The notes: generated by a model not told the origin, from the letters alone. 64,000 nucleotides of DNA from Variovorax sp. J2L1-78 (GCF_030317205.1 NZ_JASZYB010000001.1:372001-436000); one strand, 5' to 3'; positions 35,771 to 44,618 are shown, counted from the stretch's first letter. Translations and numbers: made by a program.

Positions 35771-37585
35771 ATGAAACGCAGAGACTTTGCAATCGCGGCG
35801 CTGTCGCCGCTCGCCCTGGCCGCGTGTGGCGGCGGTGGCGACGACTCCCCACCGGCACCCGCGCCCGCTCCGGCGCCGACCCCCCAGGCCACCGCCACCG
35901 CCGCCCTGAAGAGCGCTGCCAGCTACATGGACGACGTGGTCTCCTACCGCGGCGGCTACGTCTGGTCGTACTCCCCCGACCTGACGCAGACCTTCGGCGA
36001 GATGGAAGCCAAGCGGACCATGCTGTGGCTGCAGCCGCCAGGCACGTCGTCCATCGGCCACATCTACCTGGACGCCTACCATGCCACCGGCGACGAGCGC
36101 TTCTACCAGGCCGCCGACCGCACCGCCAAGGCGGTCGCTGCCGCCCAGCATGCCTCCGGCGGCTGGAACTACATCTACGACTTCGCCGGCGAGGAATCGC
36201 TCAAGCACTGGTACGACACCGTCGGCAAGAACGGCTGGCGGCTGGAGGAGTTCCAGCACTACTACGGCAACGCCACCTTCGACGACGCCACCACCGCCGT
36301 GGCCTCGCAGTTGATGCTGCGCATGTACCTGGAGAAGCGCGATCCGGTCTATCAGGCCGCGACCGACAAGGCCATCCAGTTCATCACCGACGCACAGTTC
36401 GGGCCGCAGTTCGGCGTGGCCGACGGCGGCTGGCCGCAGCGCTTTCCGCACAACCCGAATGCAATCAGTTCGATGCCGCTGCCCAACCCGTCGCAGGTGC
36501 CGGCGGGCGCGCGAACGGGCATGGAAGACGGCGACTACACGCTGCACGTCACCTTCAACGACGACGTGATGGGCGAGAACATCAAGTTCCTGACGATGTG
36601 CGTGATGGCCTTGGGCCGGACCGACCTGGTGACCCGCATCACCCGCGCGATGGACTGCATGCAGCGCATGCAATGGACCTCGGCCGTGCAGCCGCTGCAG
36701 TCGGGCTGGAGCCTGCAGCATCTGTCGCGCGACACCGGCGGCCGGCTGGCCGGGGCTCCGGCGGGTGCCCGCTCGTACGAGCCCCGGTCGCTCGCCACGC
36801 ACACCACGCAGACCAACGTCCAGCAGCTCTTGGGCTACTTCACGCTGACCGGCGACCGCAAGTACCTGTCGCAACTGCAGAAGGCGATCGACTGGCTCAA
36901 GTCGCCGTCCATCCAGCTGCCGGCGAATGTCGCGACGCTCAATCCCTTGCTGGCGGGTCGCAACGTGGCGACCTTCATCGAGCTCGACACCAACGACCCG
37001 CTGTTCATCCATCGCTACGGGTCGAACATCCACAACGGCGCCTACTTCTTCGACAAGGACATCACGAACACCATCAGTCACTACTCGTCGGGCCGCACGG
37101 TGGACCCCGCCGGGCTGCAGAAGCGGCTGGACGAGTACAACGCCATGAGCCAGGCGCAGGTCGATACGATGGTCGCGAAGTCGCCGCTTCGGGCGAGCAC
37201 GTCGCGGGCGCTGCCGAAGTATTTCGCGGCGGTGCGCGAAGTCGACTTTCCGGATCTCTTCGAAGGGGCGGTACTGAAGACGCCGACGGTGCCCGAGTCC
37301 GAGGTGCAGACCATCATCGGTGCCCTGGTCGACGGCAAGTACTGGACCGCACCGGTGCCCGAGATCGTGAACCCCTACCGCGGAGACGGCCCCACGACGC
37401 CGTACACCGGCACCGCCTACCGCAGCCGCCATGTGGGCGACATCTACGACACCTCCCCATACCCGGCCGATGTGCCGCCGGACATCGCACCCTATGTGCC
37501 GCGCGAGCGGCCGCAGTTCATCATCACCTCGAACTTCATCGCCCGCATGGGGCGGCTGATCTCCTTCGTTTCGCCGGTGAGTTGA
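35771..37585 (+). CDS. Pectate-lyase-like (PL10-type) lipoprotein
   Basis: A 604-residue exported protein. The signal reads MKRRDFAIAALSPLALAAC: a twin-arginine motif plus a lipobox (LAAC, Cys19), followed by a GGGGDD and Ala/Pro-rich linker, so it is probably a Tat-exported lipoprotein. The core looks like the alpha/alpha-toroid pectic lyase family: GWNYIYDFAGEES, NATFDDATTAVASQLMLRM, GGWPQRFPHN, and repeated helices such as QQLLGYFTLTGDRKYLSQLQKAIDWL. The C-terminal third is longer than in typical family members. AAGAGG lies eight bases before ATG 35771. Function as a polygalacturonate lyase is inferred from these motifs and from the operator-like sites; no other pectin genes are visible. 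Confidence 0.72.
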   Translation: MKRRDFAIAALSPLALAACGGGGDDSPPAPAPAPAPTPQATATAALKSAASYMDDVVSYRGGYVWSYSPDLTQTFGEMEAKRTMLWLQPPGTSSIGHIYLDAYHATGDERFYQAADRTAKAVAAAQHASGGWNYIYDFAGEESLKHWYDTVGKNGWRLEEFQHYYGNATFDDATTAVASQLMLRMYLEKRDPVYQAATDKAIQFITDAQFGPQFGVADGGWPQRFPHNPNAISSMPLPNPSQVPAGARTGMEDGDYTLHVTFNDDVMGENIKFLTMCVMALGRTDLVTRITRAMDCMQRMQWTSAVQPLQSGWSLQHLSRDTGGRLAGAPAGARSYEPRSLATHTTQTNVQQLLGYFTLTGDRKYLSQLQKAIDWLKSPSIQLPANVATLNPLLAGRNVATFIELDTNDPLFIHRYGSNIHNGAYFFDKDITNTISHYSSGRTVDPAGLQKRLDEYNAMSQAQVDTMVAKSPLRASTSRALPKYFAAVREVDFPDLFEGAVLKTPTVPESEVQTIIGALVDGKYWTAPVPEIVNPYRGDGPTTPYTGTAYRSRHVGDIYDTSPYPADVPPDIAPYVPRERPQFIITSNFIARMGRLISFVSPVS

Positions 37586-37631
37586 GCCGAGGTGCGCTGC
37601 GCGGCGCGGCGCCGTCGACCCGGACACGGGC

Positions 37632-38111
37632 TCAGCGGCGCAGTGCCGCCTCGATCGTTGCGACGTCGATCTTGCGCATGGTCATCATCGCGTCGAAGGC
37701 GCGCTTGGCTGCCGCGCGATCGGGGTTGGTCAGCGCGTCGATCAGTACCCGCGGCGTGATCTGCCACGACAGCCCCCACCGATCCTTGCACCAGCCGCAC
37801 TCGCTCTCCTGGCCGCCATTCCCGACGATCGCGTTCCACAGGCGGTCGGTCTCGGCCTGGTCGTCGGTTGCGATCTGGAAGGAGAAGGCTTCGCTGTGCT
37901 TGAAGTGCGGGCCGCCGTTCAGCCCGATGCACGGGATGCCGATGACGGTGAACTCGACCAGCAGGACATCGCCCTGCTTGCCATCGGGGTAGTCGCCCGG
38001 CGCATGGTGCACCGCGCCCACGGCGCTGTCGGGAAAAGTCCTGGCATAGAAGGTTGCAGCCTCGACAGCGTCACTGTCGTACCAGAGGCAGATCGTGTTC
38101 TTGCTCGTCAT
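37632..38111 (-). CDS. VOC/PhnB-like protein (3-demethylubiquinone-9 methyltransferase-like fold)
   Basis: A 159-residue glyoxalase-fold protein. It begins NTICLWYDSDAVEAATFYARTFPDS and has LNGGPHFKHSEAFSFQIATDDQAETDRLW, CGWCKDRWGLSWQITPRVLID and AFDAMMTMRKIDVATIEAA, all typical of this group. The family is often annotated as a methyltransferase but lacks an AdoMet fold; the reaction is unknown. ATG 38111 follows CAGGAGA at a good distance; an upstream in-frame start lacks one. It converges with the pectate lyase gene. Confidence 0.9.
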   Translation of the reverse strand: MTSKNTICLWYDSDAVEAATFYARTFPDSAVGAVHHAPGDYPDGKQGDVLLVEFTVIGIPCIGLNGGPHFKHSEAFSFQIATDDQAETDRLWNAIVGNGGQESECGWCKDRWGLSWQITPRVLIDALTNPDRAAAKRAFDAMMTMRKIDVATIEAALRR

Positions 38112-38187
38112 GGCGGTCTCCTGAAGACTCGCCATCGTAAGCAGCGGGCGTCGACGCGATGTAACGCCGTGTGCGGGTGGCCTGCGA

Positions 38188-38829
38188 TCAGGTCGTCACG
38201 ACGATCGGGAAGCGCGCCCGCCATCCGTCCGCGCTGCGCTCGAAGGGCACGGTGACCGCATTGCGCGCTGCCGGCGACAGGTTGCGCCACAGGAAGTCGC
38301 GGGCGTTGCCGGCATCGCCCGCCACGTAGAGCTGCGTGGTCAGCAGTTCGCGTGCGCCGAGTTTCACCTTGACGTGGATGTGCGGCGTGCGGCCGGTGTA
38401 GGGCACGGGCCGGATGGTGCGGAAGCGGTAGCTGCCGTCGGCGGCCACGTTGACGCGGCCGAAGCCCTGGAAGGCGGCGTCGGCGCGGTCGCCATCGCCC
38501 GGGTGGTGGTAGTGGCCGTGCTCGTCGCACTGCCAGATCTCGACCTGTGCCCCGCGCAAGGGTTGGCCGTCGAGGTCGGTCACCACGCCATCGACCCAGG
38601 TCGGCTGACCGCCCCGGTAGTTCAGGGTGCCGTTGCGCAAGAGATCGTTGTCGGCATCCGCCGGCAACTGCACCGGGTAGAAGGGCCCTTCGGTCTGCGC
38701 CGGTGTGGCCACGCGCGTCGTCGCGGGCTGCGCGCGAACGCCGAGCCAGAGTGCCGGCGCGGCGACGAGCGCGGCGGCCACCGTGCGGCGGGGCAGACCG
38801 GCAGAGCCTGGGGCGGATGTCGCGTTCAT
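38188..38829 (-). CDS. Exported intradiol ring-cleavage dioxygenase (protocatechuate 3,4-dioxygenase-like)
   Basis: A 213-residue single-domain intradiol dioxygenase. A short N-terminal signal with an RR pair (LPRRTVAAALVAAPALWLGV) suggests Tat export. The sandwich domain contains TPAQTEGPFYP, QVEIWQCDEHGHYHHPG and PVPYTGRTPHIHVKV, supplying the two Tyr and two His iron(III) ligands. Exported single-domain relatives are common in soil bacteria and may act on catechols released from plant matter. The start at 38829 has GAGGGG close upstream. It lies downstream of the aldo/keto reductase on the same strand. Confidence 0.88.
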   Translation of the reverse strand: MNATSAPGSAGLPRRTVAAALVAAPALWLGVRAQPATTRVATPAQTEGPFYPVQLPADADNDLLRNGTLNYRGGQPTWVDGVVTDLDGQPLRGAQVEIWQCDEHGHYHHPGDGDRADAAFQGFGRVNVAADGSYRFRTIRPVPYTGRTPHIHVKVKLGARELLTTQLYVAGDAGNARDFLWRNLSPAARNAVTVPFERSADGWRARFPIVVTT

Positions 38830-38890
38830 GGCCCCTCGGATGACGCGCGGCCCTTGCAAGTTCCCAGAGGTCGCCGCATGGCCGGCGGCT

Positions 38891-39922
38891 TCACACCGCC
38901 ACCGGGCTGCGCTCGGCGAACTGCCCGTTCCAGTACGGGTAGTAGGGGTAGGGCGGCGTCACCGCACTCGCGGCATCGAGCCGCGCTACCTGTTCAGGCG
39001 TGAGCGACCACCCCACCGCACCCAGGTTCTGCACCAGTTGCGCCTCGTCGCGCGCGCCGATCAGCACGCTGGCGACGGTGGGGCGCTGCAACAGCCAGTT
39101 GATGGCGATCTGCGGGACGGTCTTGCCGGTCTCGGCTGCGACCGTGTCGAGCGCGTCGACCACGCGGTACAGACGCTCGGCGTCGGCCGGTGGTGCGAAG
39201 CCTTCGGTCGCATGCAGTCGGCTGTCGGCCGGCAGGGGCTGGCCGCGGCGGATCTTGCCGGTCAGGCGGCCCCAGCCGAGCGGGCTCCACACGATCGCGC
39301 CCACGCCCTGGTCGATGCCCAGCGGCATCAACTCCCATTCGTAGTCGCGGCCGATCAGCGAGTAGTAGGTCTGGTTGGCGACGTAGCGCTCGAGCCCGAG
39401 GCGGTCGGACGCCGCGAGGGACTTCATCAATTGCCAGCCCGAGAAGTTCGACACGCCGATGTAGCGCACCTTGCCGGCGCGCACCAGGTCGTCGAGCGTG
39501 CGCAGCACCTGCTCGACCGGTGTCATCGCATCGAAGGCGTGCAGTTGCAGGATGTCGATGTGCTCGGTGTCGAGGCGCTTGAGCGCCGCATCGACGCCGG
39601 CGAGCAGGTGGTGCCGCGACGCGCCCGCGTCGTTGGGGCCGTCGCCCGCGCGCAGCGACAGCTTGGTCGAGACGATCGCCTGGTGGCGCCGCCCCTTGAG
39701 CGCCGCGCCGAGGATGCTTTCCGACGCGCCGTTCGAGTAGACGTCGGCCGTGTCGAACAGCGTCACGCCGGCGTCCAGGCACAGGTCGACGATGCGCCGC
39801 GCGCCGGCCACGTCGGTGTTGCCCCAGGCGCTGAAGAGTGGGCCGTGCCCGCCGAAGGTGCCGGCGCCGAAGCCGAGGGCGGGCACCTGGAAGCCGGAGC
39901 GGCCGAGGTAGCGATAGTCCAT
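38891..39922 (-). CDS. Aldo/keto reductase
   Basis: A 343-residue NADPH-dependent (beta/alpha)8 oxidoreductase. The catalytic tetrad is visible: Asp and Tyr in FDTADVYSNGASE, Lys in IVSTKLSL, and His in ILQLHAFD. The NADPH-binding C-terminal loop contains VASVLIGARDEAQLVQNL, and the end PYPYYPYWNGQF is typical of the YajO/Tas-like group. The start is 33 bases after the stop of the MFS exporter gene, so the two are probably co-transcribed from the promoter facing the LysR gene. The substrate is unknown. Confidence 0.93.
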   Translation of the reverse strand: MDYRYLGRSGFQVPALGFGAGTFGGHGPLFSAWGNTDVAGARRIVDLCLDAGVTLFDTADVYSNGASESILGAALKGRRHQAIVSTKLSLRAGDGPNDAGASRHHLLAGVDAALKRLDTEHIDILQLHAFDAMTPVEQVLRTLDDLVRAGKVRYIGVSNFSGWQLMKSLAASDRLGLERYVANQTYYSLIGRDYEWELMPLGIDQGVGAIVWSPLGWGRLTGKIRRGQPLPADSRLHATEGFAPPADAERLYRVVDALDTVAAETGKTVPQIAINWLLQRPTVASVLIGARDEAQLVQNLGAVGWSLTPEQVARLDAASAVTPPYPYYPYWNGQFAERSPVAV

Positions 39923-39955
39923 GCGATGTGTTCTCGTGTTGAATGAAAAGGAAAG

Positions 39956-41140
39956 TCAGGCCTTCATTGGCGCGCACACCGGCATGGCCGACTCGCGGCC
40001 ATCGAGCGCGCGGCTCCACAGGGCGATGCCCAGGCCGACCAACGTGATCGCCGCCGCCACCCAGCCGAGCGATGCCAGCCCCGGTCCGCGCTCGATCGTC
40101 ACGCCGCCGACCCAGGCGCCGATGGCGTTGCCGAGGTTGAAGGCTGCGATGTTCAGGCTCGACGCCAGGTTCTGGCCGGCGCCCGAGGCCTTCTCGAGCA
40201 CGCGCATCTGCAGCGGCGCCACGGTCGCGAAGGACGCGACGCCGAGCACGGCGAAGAAGACGATCGCCGGCACGGCCGAGCCGATGGCGAACTGCAGCGT
40301 GGCGAGCACCAGGGCGAGCACGCTCAGCGTCCAGAGCACGGCGCGCATCACGCCGCGGTCGGCCAGCCGGCCGCCCAGCAGGTTGCCGATGGCCATGCCG
40401 CCGCCGAAGAGCAGCAGCACGGCCGAGACCGCGCCGTCGGAGAAGCCGGTCAGGCGGTTGAGCAGGGGCTGCACGTAGGTGAACACGGCGAACACGCCGG
40501 CGTAGCCGACCACCGTCATCGCCAGGCCGAGCAGCACCTGCGGCCGGCCCAGCACGGCGAGTTCGTCGCGCAGCGGCGGCAGCACGCCATCGCGCCGGCC
40601 GCGGGGCACGAAGAGCGCGAGCACGACGAAGGCCAGCACGCCGATCGCCGTGACGGCCCAGAACGACGCGCGCCAGCCGTGGTGCAGACCCAGCCAGGCG
40701 CCCGCCGGCACGCCGAGGATGGTCGCCGCCGTGAGGCCGGTGAACATGATCGCGATGGCCGAGGCGCGGCGTTCCGGCGCGACCAGGCCGGTCGCCACGA
40801 CAGCGCCGACGCCGAAGAAGGTGCCGTGCGCGAGCGCCGTGACGACGCGCGCCGCCATCAGCCAGCCGTAGCTCGGTGCCAGTGCGCAGGCGAGATTGCC
40901 GAGCGTGAAGATCGCCATCAGCGCGAGCAGCACCGTCTTGCGCGGCAGCCGGCGGGAGGCGAGGGTCAGCACCGGCGCGCCGATGGCGACGCCGACCGCA
41001 TAGCCGGAGATCAGCAGCCCGGCAGCGGCGATGGACACATGAAGGTCGTCCGCGACCTGCTGGAGCAGGCCCATGAGGACGAATTCGGTGGTGCCGATGC
41101 CGAAGGCACCGACGGTGAGGGCGAGAAGAGCGATGGGCAT
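39956..41140 (-). CDS. MFS transporter of the AraJ/PbuE (sugar or purine efflux) type
   Basis: A 394-residue major facilitator with twelve predicted helices. The start LLALTVGAFGIGTTEFVLMGLL, AHGTFFGVGAVVATGLVAPERRASAIA and GVPAGAWLGLHHGWRASFW are those of the DHA1 drug:H+ antiporter group that includes AraJ and purine-nucleoside efflux pumps. It is transcribed away from a LysR regulator whose binding site lies in the 78-base gap, so it is the likely main target of that regulator, together with the aldo/keto reductase behind it. Confidence 0.92.
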   Translation of the reverse strand: MPIALLALTVGAFGIGTTEFVLMGLLQQVADDLHVSIAAAGLLISGYAVGVAIGAPVLTLASRRLPRKTVLLALMAIFTLGNLACALAPSYGWLMAARVVTALAHGTFFGVGAVVATGLVAPERRASAIAIMFTGLTAATILGVPAGAWLGLHHGWRASFWAVTAIGVLAFVVLALFVPRGRRDGVLPPLRDELAVLGRPQVLLGLAMTVVGYAGVFAVFTYVQPLLNRLTGFSDGAVSAVLLLFGGGMAIGNLLGGRLADRGVMRAVLWTLSVLALVLATLQFAIGSAVPAIVFFAVLGVASFATVAPLQMRVLEKASGAGQNLASSLNIAAFNLGNAIGAWVGGVTIERGPGLASLGWVAAAITLVGLGIALWSRALDGRESAMPVCAPMKA

Positions 41141-41200
41141 GATGCGTCGAATGTGCCGACGCTCCTGCGCTGTGACTAGAATGCCCGCCGGATCGACTGC

Positions 41201-41217
41201 TGTGAATTGAAATCACA
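41201..41217. promoter_or_regulatory. Candidate LysR-type regulator box between lysR-like and MFS genes
   Basis: TGTGA-ATTGAAA-TCACA is a perfect interrupted dyad with inner TGA-N7-TCA, fitting the T-N11-A rule for LysR-family sites. It ends one base before the ATG of the LysR gene, in position for autorepression and for control of the divergent exporter. Confidence 0.6.
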
Positions 41218-41218
41218 T

Positions 41219-42145
41219 ATGCCCCGCATCGACGTGAACCGTTCCGGCGAGATGGAAGCTTTCGTGCAGGTGGTCGAGCGTGGCGGCTTCTCGGCCGCGG
41301 CACGCGCGCTCGGTATGACGCCCTCCGCGGTCAGCAAGCTGGTCGCGCGGCTCGAGTCCCGCCTGGCGGTGCAACTGGTGCACCGTTCCACCCGCAAGCT
41401 CACGTTGACGCCCGAAGGCCAGCAGTTCCACGAGCGCAGCGTGCGGGTGCTGGCCGACATGGACGAGGCCGAACGCTGTGCCGCCTCCGGCGCCGCGCCG
41501 CGTGGCCGGGTCAGCATCAACGCCAGCGTGCCCTTCGGCCACCATGTGCTGCTGCCGTTGATGCCGCGCTTTCTCGAAGGGCACCCGCAGGTGACGGTCG
41601 ATGTCTCGCTGACCGACCGTGTGGTCGACCTGATGGACGAGCGCACCGACATCGCGGTGCGCTGGGGGCAGTTGCCCTCGTCGGACCTCGTCGCGCGCCG
41701 GCTCGGCGAGACCGGCCAGGCGATCGTGGCCTCACCGGCCTACCTCGCGCGCTACGGCACGCCGCACACGCCGGAAGAACTGGAGGCTCACAACCGCCTG
41801 GGCACCAGCTACCGGCGCGCGGTGCCCGACTGGCCGCTGTCGGTCGACGGCCGGTTCGTCGAGATGCCGATCGTCGGCAACATGCGCGTCGGCGATGGCT
41901 CGGCGCTGCGGCGGCTGGTGCTCGACGGCGTTGGTCTGGGGCGGCTGTCGCTGTACCACGTGCAGGCCGACATCGACGCGGGCCGGCTGGTGAAGGTCAT
42001 GGAGGCGTTCAACCCGCACGAAATGGAGCCGATCCATGCGGTCTATCTGGGCAAGGCCGGCCGGCTGCCGGCGCGGGTGCGCGCGATGCTGGATTTTCTG
42101 GTCGCGCACGTGAAGCTCGACGGCGCGACCCGGGGCATGGCATGA
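41219..42145 (+). CDS. LysR family transcriptional regulator
   Basis: A 308-residue regulator. The N-terminal winged helix (EMEAFVQVVERGGFSAAARALGMTPSAVSKLVARLE) and linker helix are standard, followed by an effector-binding domain (GRVSINASVPFGHHVLLPLMPRFLEGHPQV). It belongs to the large DhcR/AaeR-like branch often next to oxidoreductases and exporters. ATG 41219 is preferred to a TTG at 41207 because homology starts there. It is divergent from the MFS-aldo/keto reductase pair, and its stop overlaps the ogt start by four bases. Confidence 0.93.
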   Translation: MPRIDVNRSGEMEAFVQVVERGGFSAAARALGMTPSAVSKLVARLESRLAVQLVHRSTRKLTLTPEGQQFHERSVRVLADMDEAERCAASGAAPRGRVSINASVPFGHHVLLPLMPRFLEGHPQVTVDVSLTDRVVDLMDERTDIAVRWGQLPSSDLVARRLGETGQAIVASPAYLARYGTPHTPEELEAHNRLGTSYRRAVPDWPLSVDGRFVEMPIVGNMRVGDGSALRRLVLDGVGLGRLSLYHVQADIDAGRLVKVMEAFNPHEMEPIHAVYLGKAGRLPARVRAMLDFLVAHVKLDGATRGMA

Positions 42146-42702
42146 CGGCCACCCACGGCTTCGCCATCTTCCCGACGGCCGTCGGCACCTGCGGCATCGC
42201 CTGGAGCCCGCGCGGCATCGCTGGCGCACAGCTGCCGGAGGCCGAGGACGATGCGGCCGCGACGCTGGCCCGCATGGCCGCGCGCTTTCCTGCAGGGGAG
42301 GAGGCGGTACCGCCGCCGTCGGTGCAGGCCGTCATCGACGCCCTCGTCGCCGTGCTGGCAGGCACATCGAAGGAGCTGTTGCTGGAGGTGCCGCTGGACG
42401 ATGCGGGTGTTCCGGCCTTCCATCGGCGCGTGTACGACTTCGCGCGCCGCATCCCGCCTGGCGAAACACGCACCTATGGCGAAGTGGCCGAGGCCTTGGG
42501 CAGCAAGGGCCTGGCGCGGGCGGTCGGCCAGGCGCTGGGGCGCAACCCCTTCGCGCCCCTCGTGCCGTGCCACCGCGTGCTGGCGGCCGACGGTCGGCCG
42601 GGCGGCTTTTCCGCCCCGGGTGGCGCCTTGGCCAAACTGCGCATGCTGGCGAAAGAAGGGGCGCGGCCCCTTGGCACCGCGCCCCTGTTCGACGAGCTAT
42701 GA
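42142..42702 (+). CDS. ogt: Methylated-DNA--[protein]-cysteine S-methyltransferase
   Basis: A 186-residue suicide repair protein that moves alkyl groups from O6-alkylguanine to its active Cys. The active site is VPCHRVLAADGRPGGFSAPGG, preceded by the helix-turn-helix region PPGETRTYGEVAEALGSKGLARAVGQALGRNPF. The N-terminal domain is divergent. It is translationally coupled (ATGA) to the LysR gene, an odd partner for DNA repair. Its last codons contain a GC-rich hairpin (GGGGCGCGG 42658-42666 with CCGCGCCCC 42677-42685), and 44 bases from 42652 to 42695 recur exactly, inverted, at 62402-62445. Confidence 0.93.
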   Translation: MTATHGFAIFPTAVGTCGIAWSPRGIAGAQLPEAEDDAAATLARMAARFPAGEEAVPPPSVQAVIDALVAVLAGTSKELLLEVPLDDAGVPAFHRRVYDFARRIPPGETRTYGEVAEALGSKGLARAVGQALGRNPFAPLVPCHRVLAADGRPGGFSAPGGALAKLRMLAKEGARPLGTAPLFDEL

Positions 42703-42733
42703 GGAAGCGCCAGGAGAGCCTGGTGCTTCAGGC

Positions 42734-43084
42734 TCAGTACGCCGCTTGGCGCGTGAACGACAGGCTGGTCTTCTTGTACTCGGCCGGGATCTGGTCACGG
42801 TAGTACGACTTCGCGTTCAGGCTTTGCAGCGGGTCGTGTGCCGTGGCCACGGCCTGGCTGCGCACGGCACCGCGGTCGGCCGTCGTGTTCACGGTCTGCA
42901 CGCCGCTGGCGTAGCCTTCGCCGAAGACGTCGCCGGCACGGGCGGCCGCGACGGCCTGGCCCTGCACGGCGGCACGGCTCACCGACGGTGTGACGGTCAG
43001 CACGCCGTCGTAGGTCTCGGCGTGTGCGCCGGCTGCGGCCAAGAGGGAGAGGGCTGCGGCGGCGAGGATGTTGCGGGTGTTCAT
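42734..43084 (-). CDS. Small secreted DUF4148-like protein
   Basis: A 116-residue exported protein: signal peptide ILAAAALSLLAAAGAHA with cleavage before ETYDG, then a mature part of about 95 residues. Two related segments, SRAAVQGQAVAAARAGD and DRGAVRSQAVATAHDP, repeat the R-x-x-V-x-x-[QE]-x-x-x-A motif typical of DUF4148 proteins of Burkholderiales. The end is LSFTRQAAY. The function of the family is unknown. AAGGA lies seven bases before ATG 43084. The gene converges on ogt with 31 bases between. Confidence 0.85.
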   Translation of the reverse strand: MNTRNILAAAALSLLAAAGAHAETYDGVLTVTPSVSRAAVQGQAVAAARAGDVFGEGYASGVQTVNTTADRGAVRSQAVATAHDPLQSLNAKSYYRDQIPAEYKKTSLSFTRQAAY

Positions 43085-43399
43085 GATGATGTCCTTCAAA
43101 TGATTTGGATGATGTCGAACCGGTCTTGGGTGGGTGTTCCGCGTCGTTGTCGAGGCGGCCCGCTCGCTCGGTGGCCTGTTCACCCAGATCAACGTGTGCT
43201 GTTGGTCTGTGGGATCAAGTGTGCGACGGCAAAGGGCCTCGCAACGCCTCTCGAAGGAATCACGGCGTTCGGGCATTGGAAACAATCGCGGCTGTATCGG
43301 CGGCTGCACGCGTCCACCAGCCACAAGGGACAGACGCCCTAGCACAGCTGTGCGGACGGCGCTCGCGGTTGCCTATGCAGCCTTGGCGACAATCGGTCC
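43085..43399. other. Intergenic region between the DUF4148-like gene and the Bcr-type exporter
   Basis: These 315 bases separate two divergent genes and should hold both promoters. The only signal I can point to is GACAAT at 43388-43393, six bases before the exporter ATG. No convincing ORF, RNA gene or strong hairpin is seen, and base composition is slightly less GC-rich than in the flanks. Confidence 0.5.
43388..43393 (+). promoter_or_regulatory. -10-like box for a possibly leaderless Bcr-type transcript
   Basis: GACAAT, then CGGTCC, then ATG at 43400. This matches the selO arrangement (GACAAT-CGGGCC-ATG) in 14 of 15 bases. No Shine-Dalgarno is present; no good -35 was found. Confidence 0.4.
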
Positions 43400-44617
43400 A
43401 TGACCTCTCCGCGTTTCTTCCGGATCGCGCTGGTGCTCGGGCTGCTGTCCGCCATCGGCCCGTTCGCCATCGACATGTACCTGCCGGCGCTGCCGGCCAT
43501 CGGCACCAGCCTGCGCGCCGACATCGGTGCGGTGCAGATGAGCCTCACCGTCTTCTTCCTGGCGCTGGCGGCCGGCCAGCCGTTCTACGGCCCGGTGTCG
43601 GACATGGTTGGCCGCAAGCCGCCGCTGTACTTCGGGCTCGTGCTGTTCGCCATCGCCAGCGTGGGCTGCGCGCTGGCCGACAACATCCAGACGCTGATCG
43701 TGCTGCGCTTCCTGCAGGGGTTGGGCGCGGCGGCCGGCATGGCGATCCCGCGCGCGGTGGTGCGCGACCTGCACACCGGCAACGACGCGGCGCGGCTGAT
43801 GTCGCTGCTCATGCTGGTCTTCAGCATCTCGCCCATCCTCGCGCCGCTGGTGGGCAGCGGCGTGATCGCGGTGGCGGGCTGGCGCGGCGTGTTCTGGGCC
43901 GTCACGCTCGCGGCGGTCGCGGGGCTGGTGCTGATCGCCACCTCCCTCACCGAGACGCGCCCGGCCCACCAGCGGGTGGAGAGCAGCCTGCGCAGCGCCT
44001 TGAGCGCCTACGGCGTGCTGCTGCGCGACGGGCACTACCTGGGCCTGGTCTTCATCGGCAGCTTTGCGATGGCCGGCTTCTTCACCTACCTGGCCAACTC
44101 GTCCTTCGTGCTGATCGACCACTACGGGCTGTCGCCGGTGGTCTACAGCGTGGCCTTCGGCGTGAATGCCGCCTCGTTCTTCGGTGCGGCGCAGTTCAAC
44201 GGGCGCCTGGGCGAGCGCTTCGGGCTGGTGCGGGTCGTCAAGGGCGCGGTCGGTGCCTGCGGCGCGGTGATGGTCGCGATGTTCCTGTACTTCCTGCTGG
44301 GCGGCGATTCGATGTGGGTGCTGCTGGGGCTGTACTTCATCGCCAGCGGCCTGATGGGGCTGGTGATCCCGACGACCTCGGTGCTGGCGCTGGAAAAGCA
44401 CGGCGCCATCGCCGGCACCGCGTCGGCGCTGCTCGGCACCTTGCAGATGCTGACCGGCGCGGTGGTCATGGCCATCGTCGGCCTGTTCACCGACGGGAGG
44501 CCGCTGCCGATGGTGGCGGGCATGGCCGGTGGCGCACTGGTGGCCCTGCTGCTGACCTGGCTGACGCTCGGCGGCGCCGCACGTGGTGTGCAAGCGCTCG
44601 CGGGCCGGAGCGCGTGA
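43400..44617 (+). CDS. Bcr/CflA family multidrug efflux MFS transporter
   Basis: A 405-residue twelve-helix exporter. The signature start FAIDMYLPALPAIGTSL, AAGQPFYGPVSDMVGRKPPLYFG and RFLQGLGAAAGMAIPRAVVRDLH are diagnostic of Bcr/CflA pumps for bicyclomycin, chloramphenicol or sulfonamide-like drugs; the natural substrate here is unknown. The ATG at 43400 has no ribosome site. It is followed one base after the stop by a second MFS gene, so the two exporters are probably co-transcribed. Confidence 0.93.
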   Translation: MTSPRFFRIALVLGLLSAIGPFAIDMYLPALPAIGTSLRADIGAVQMSLTVFFLALAAGQPFYGPVSDMVGRKPPLYFGLVLFAIASVGCALADNIQTLIVLRFLQGLGAAAGMAIPRAVVRDLHTGNDAARLMSLLMLVFSISPILAPLVGSGVIAVAGWRGVFWAVTLAAVAGLVLIATSLTETRPAHQRVESSLRSALSAYGVLLRDGHYLGLVFIGSFAMAGFFTYLANSSFVLIDHYGLSPVVYSVAFGVNAASFFGAAQFNGRLGERFGLVRVVKGAVGACGAVMVAMFLYFLLGGDSMWVLLGLYFIASGLMGLVIPTTSVLALEKHGAIAGTASALLGTLQMLTGAVVMAIVGLFTDGRPLPMVAGMAGGALVALLLTWLTLGGAARGVQALAGRSA

Positions 44618-44618
44618 G

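Noticed and set aside
38994..41303. 769-codon minus-strand frame across the aldo/keto reductase and MFS genes
   Set aside because: It runs through two well-supported genes in another frame and is extremely Arg/Pro/Ala-rich; a shadow.
42717..42734. AGCCTG/CAGGCT hairpin between ogt and the DUF4148-like gene as a terminator
   Set aside because: No T-run on either side and only six pairs; could be chance between convergent genes.
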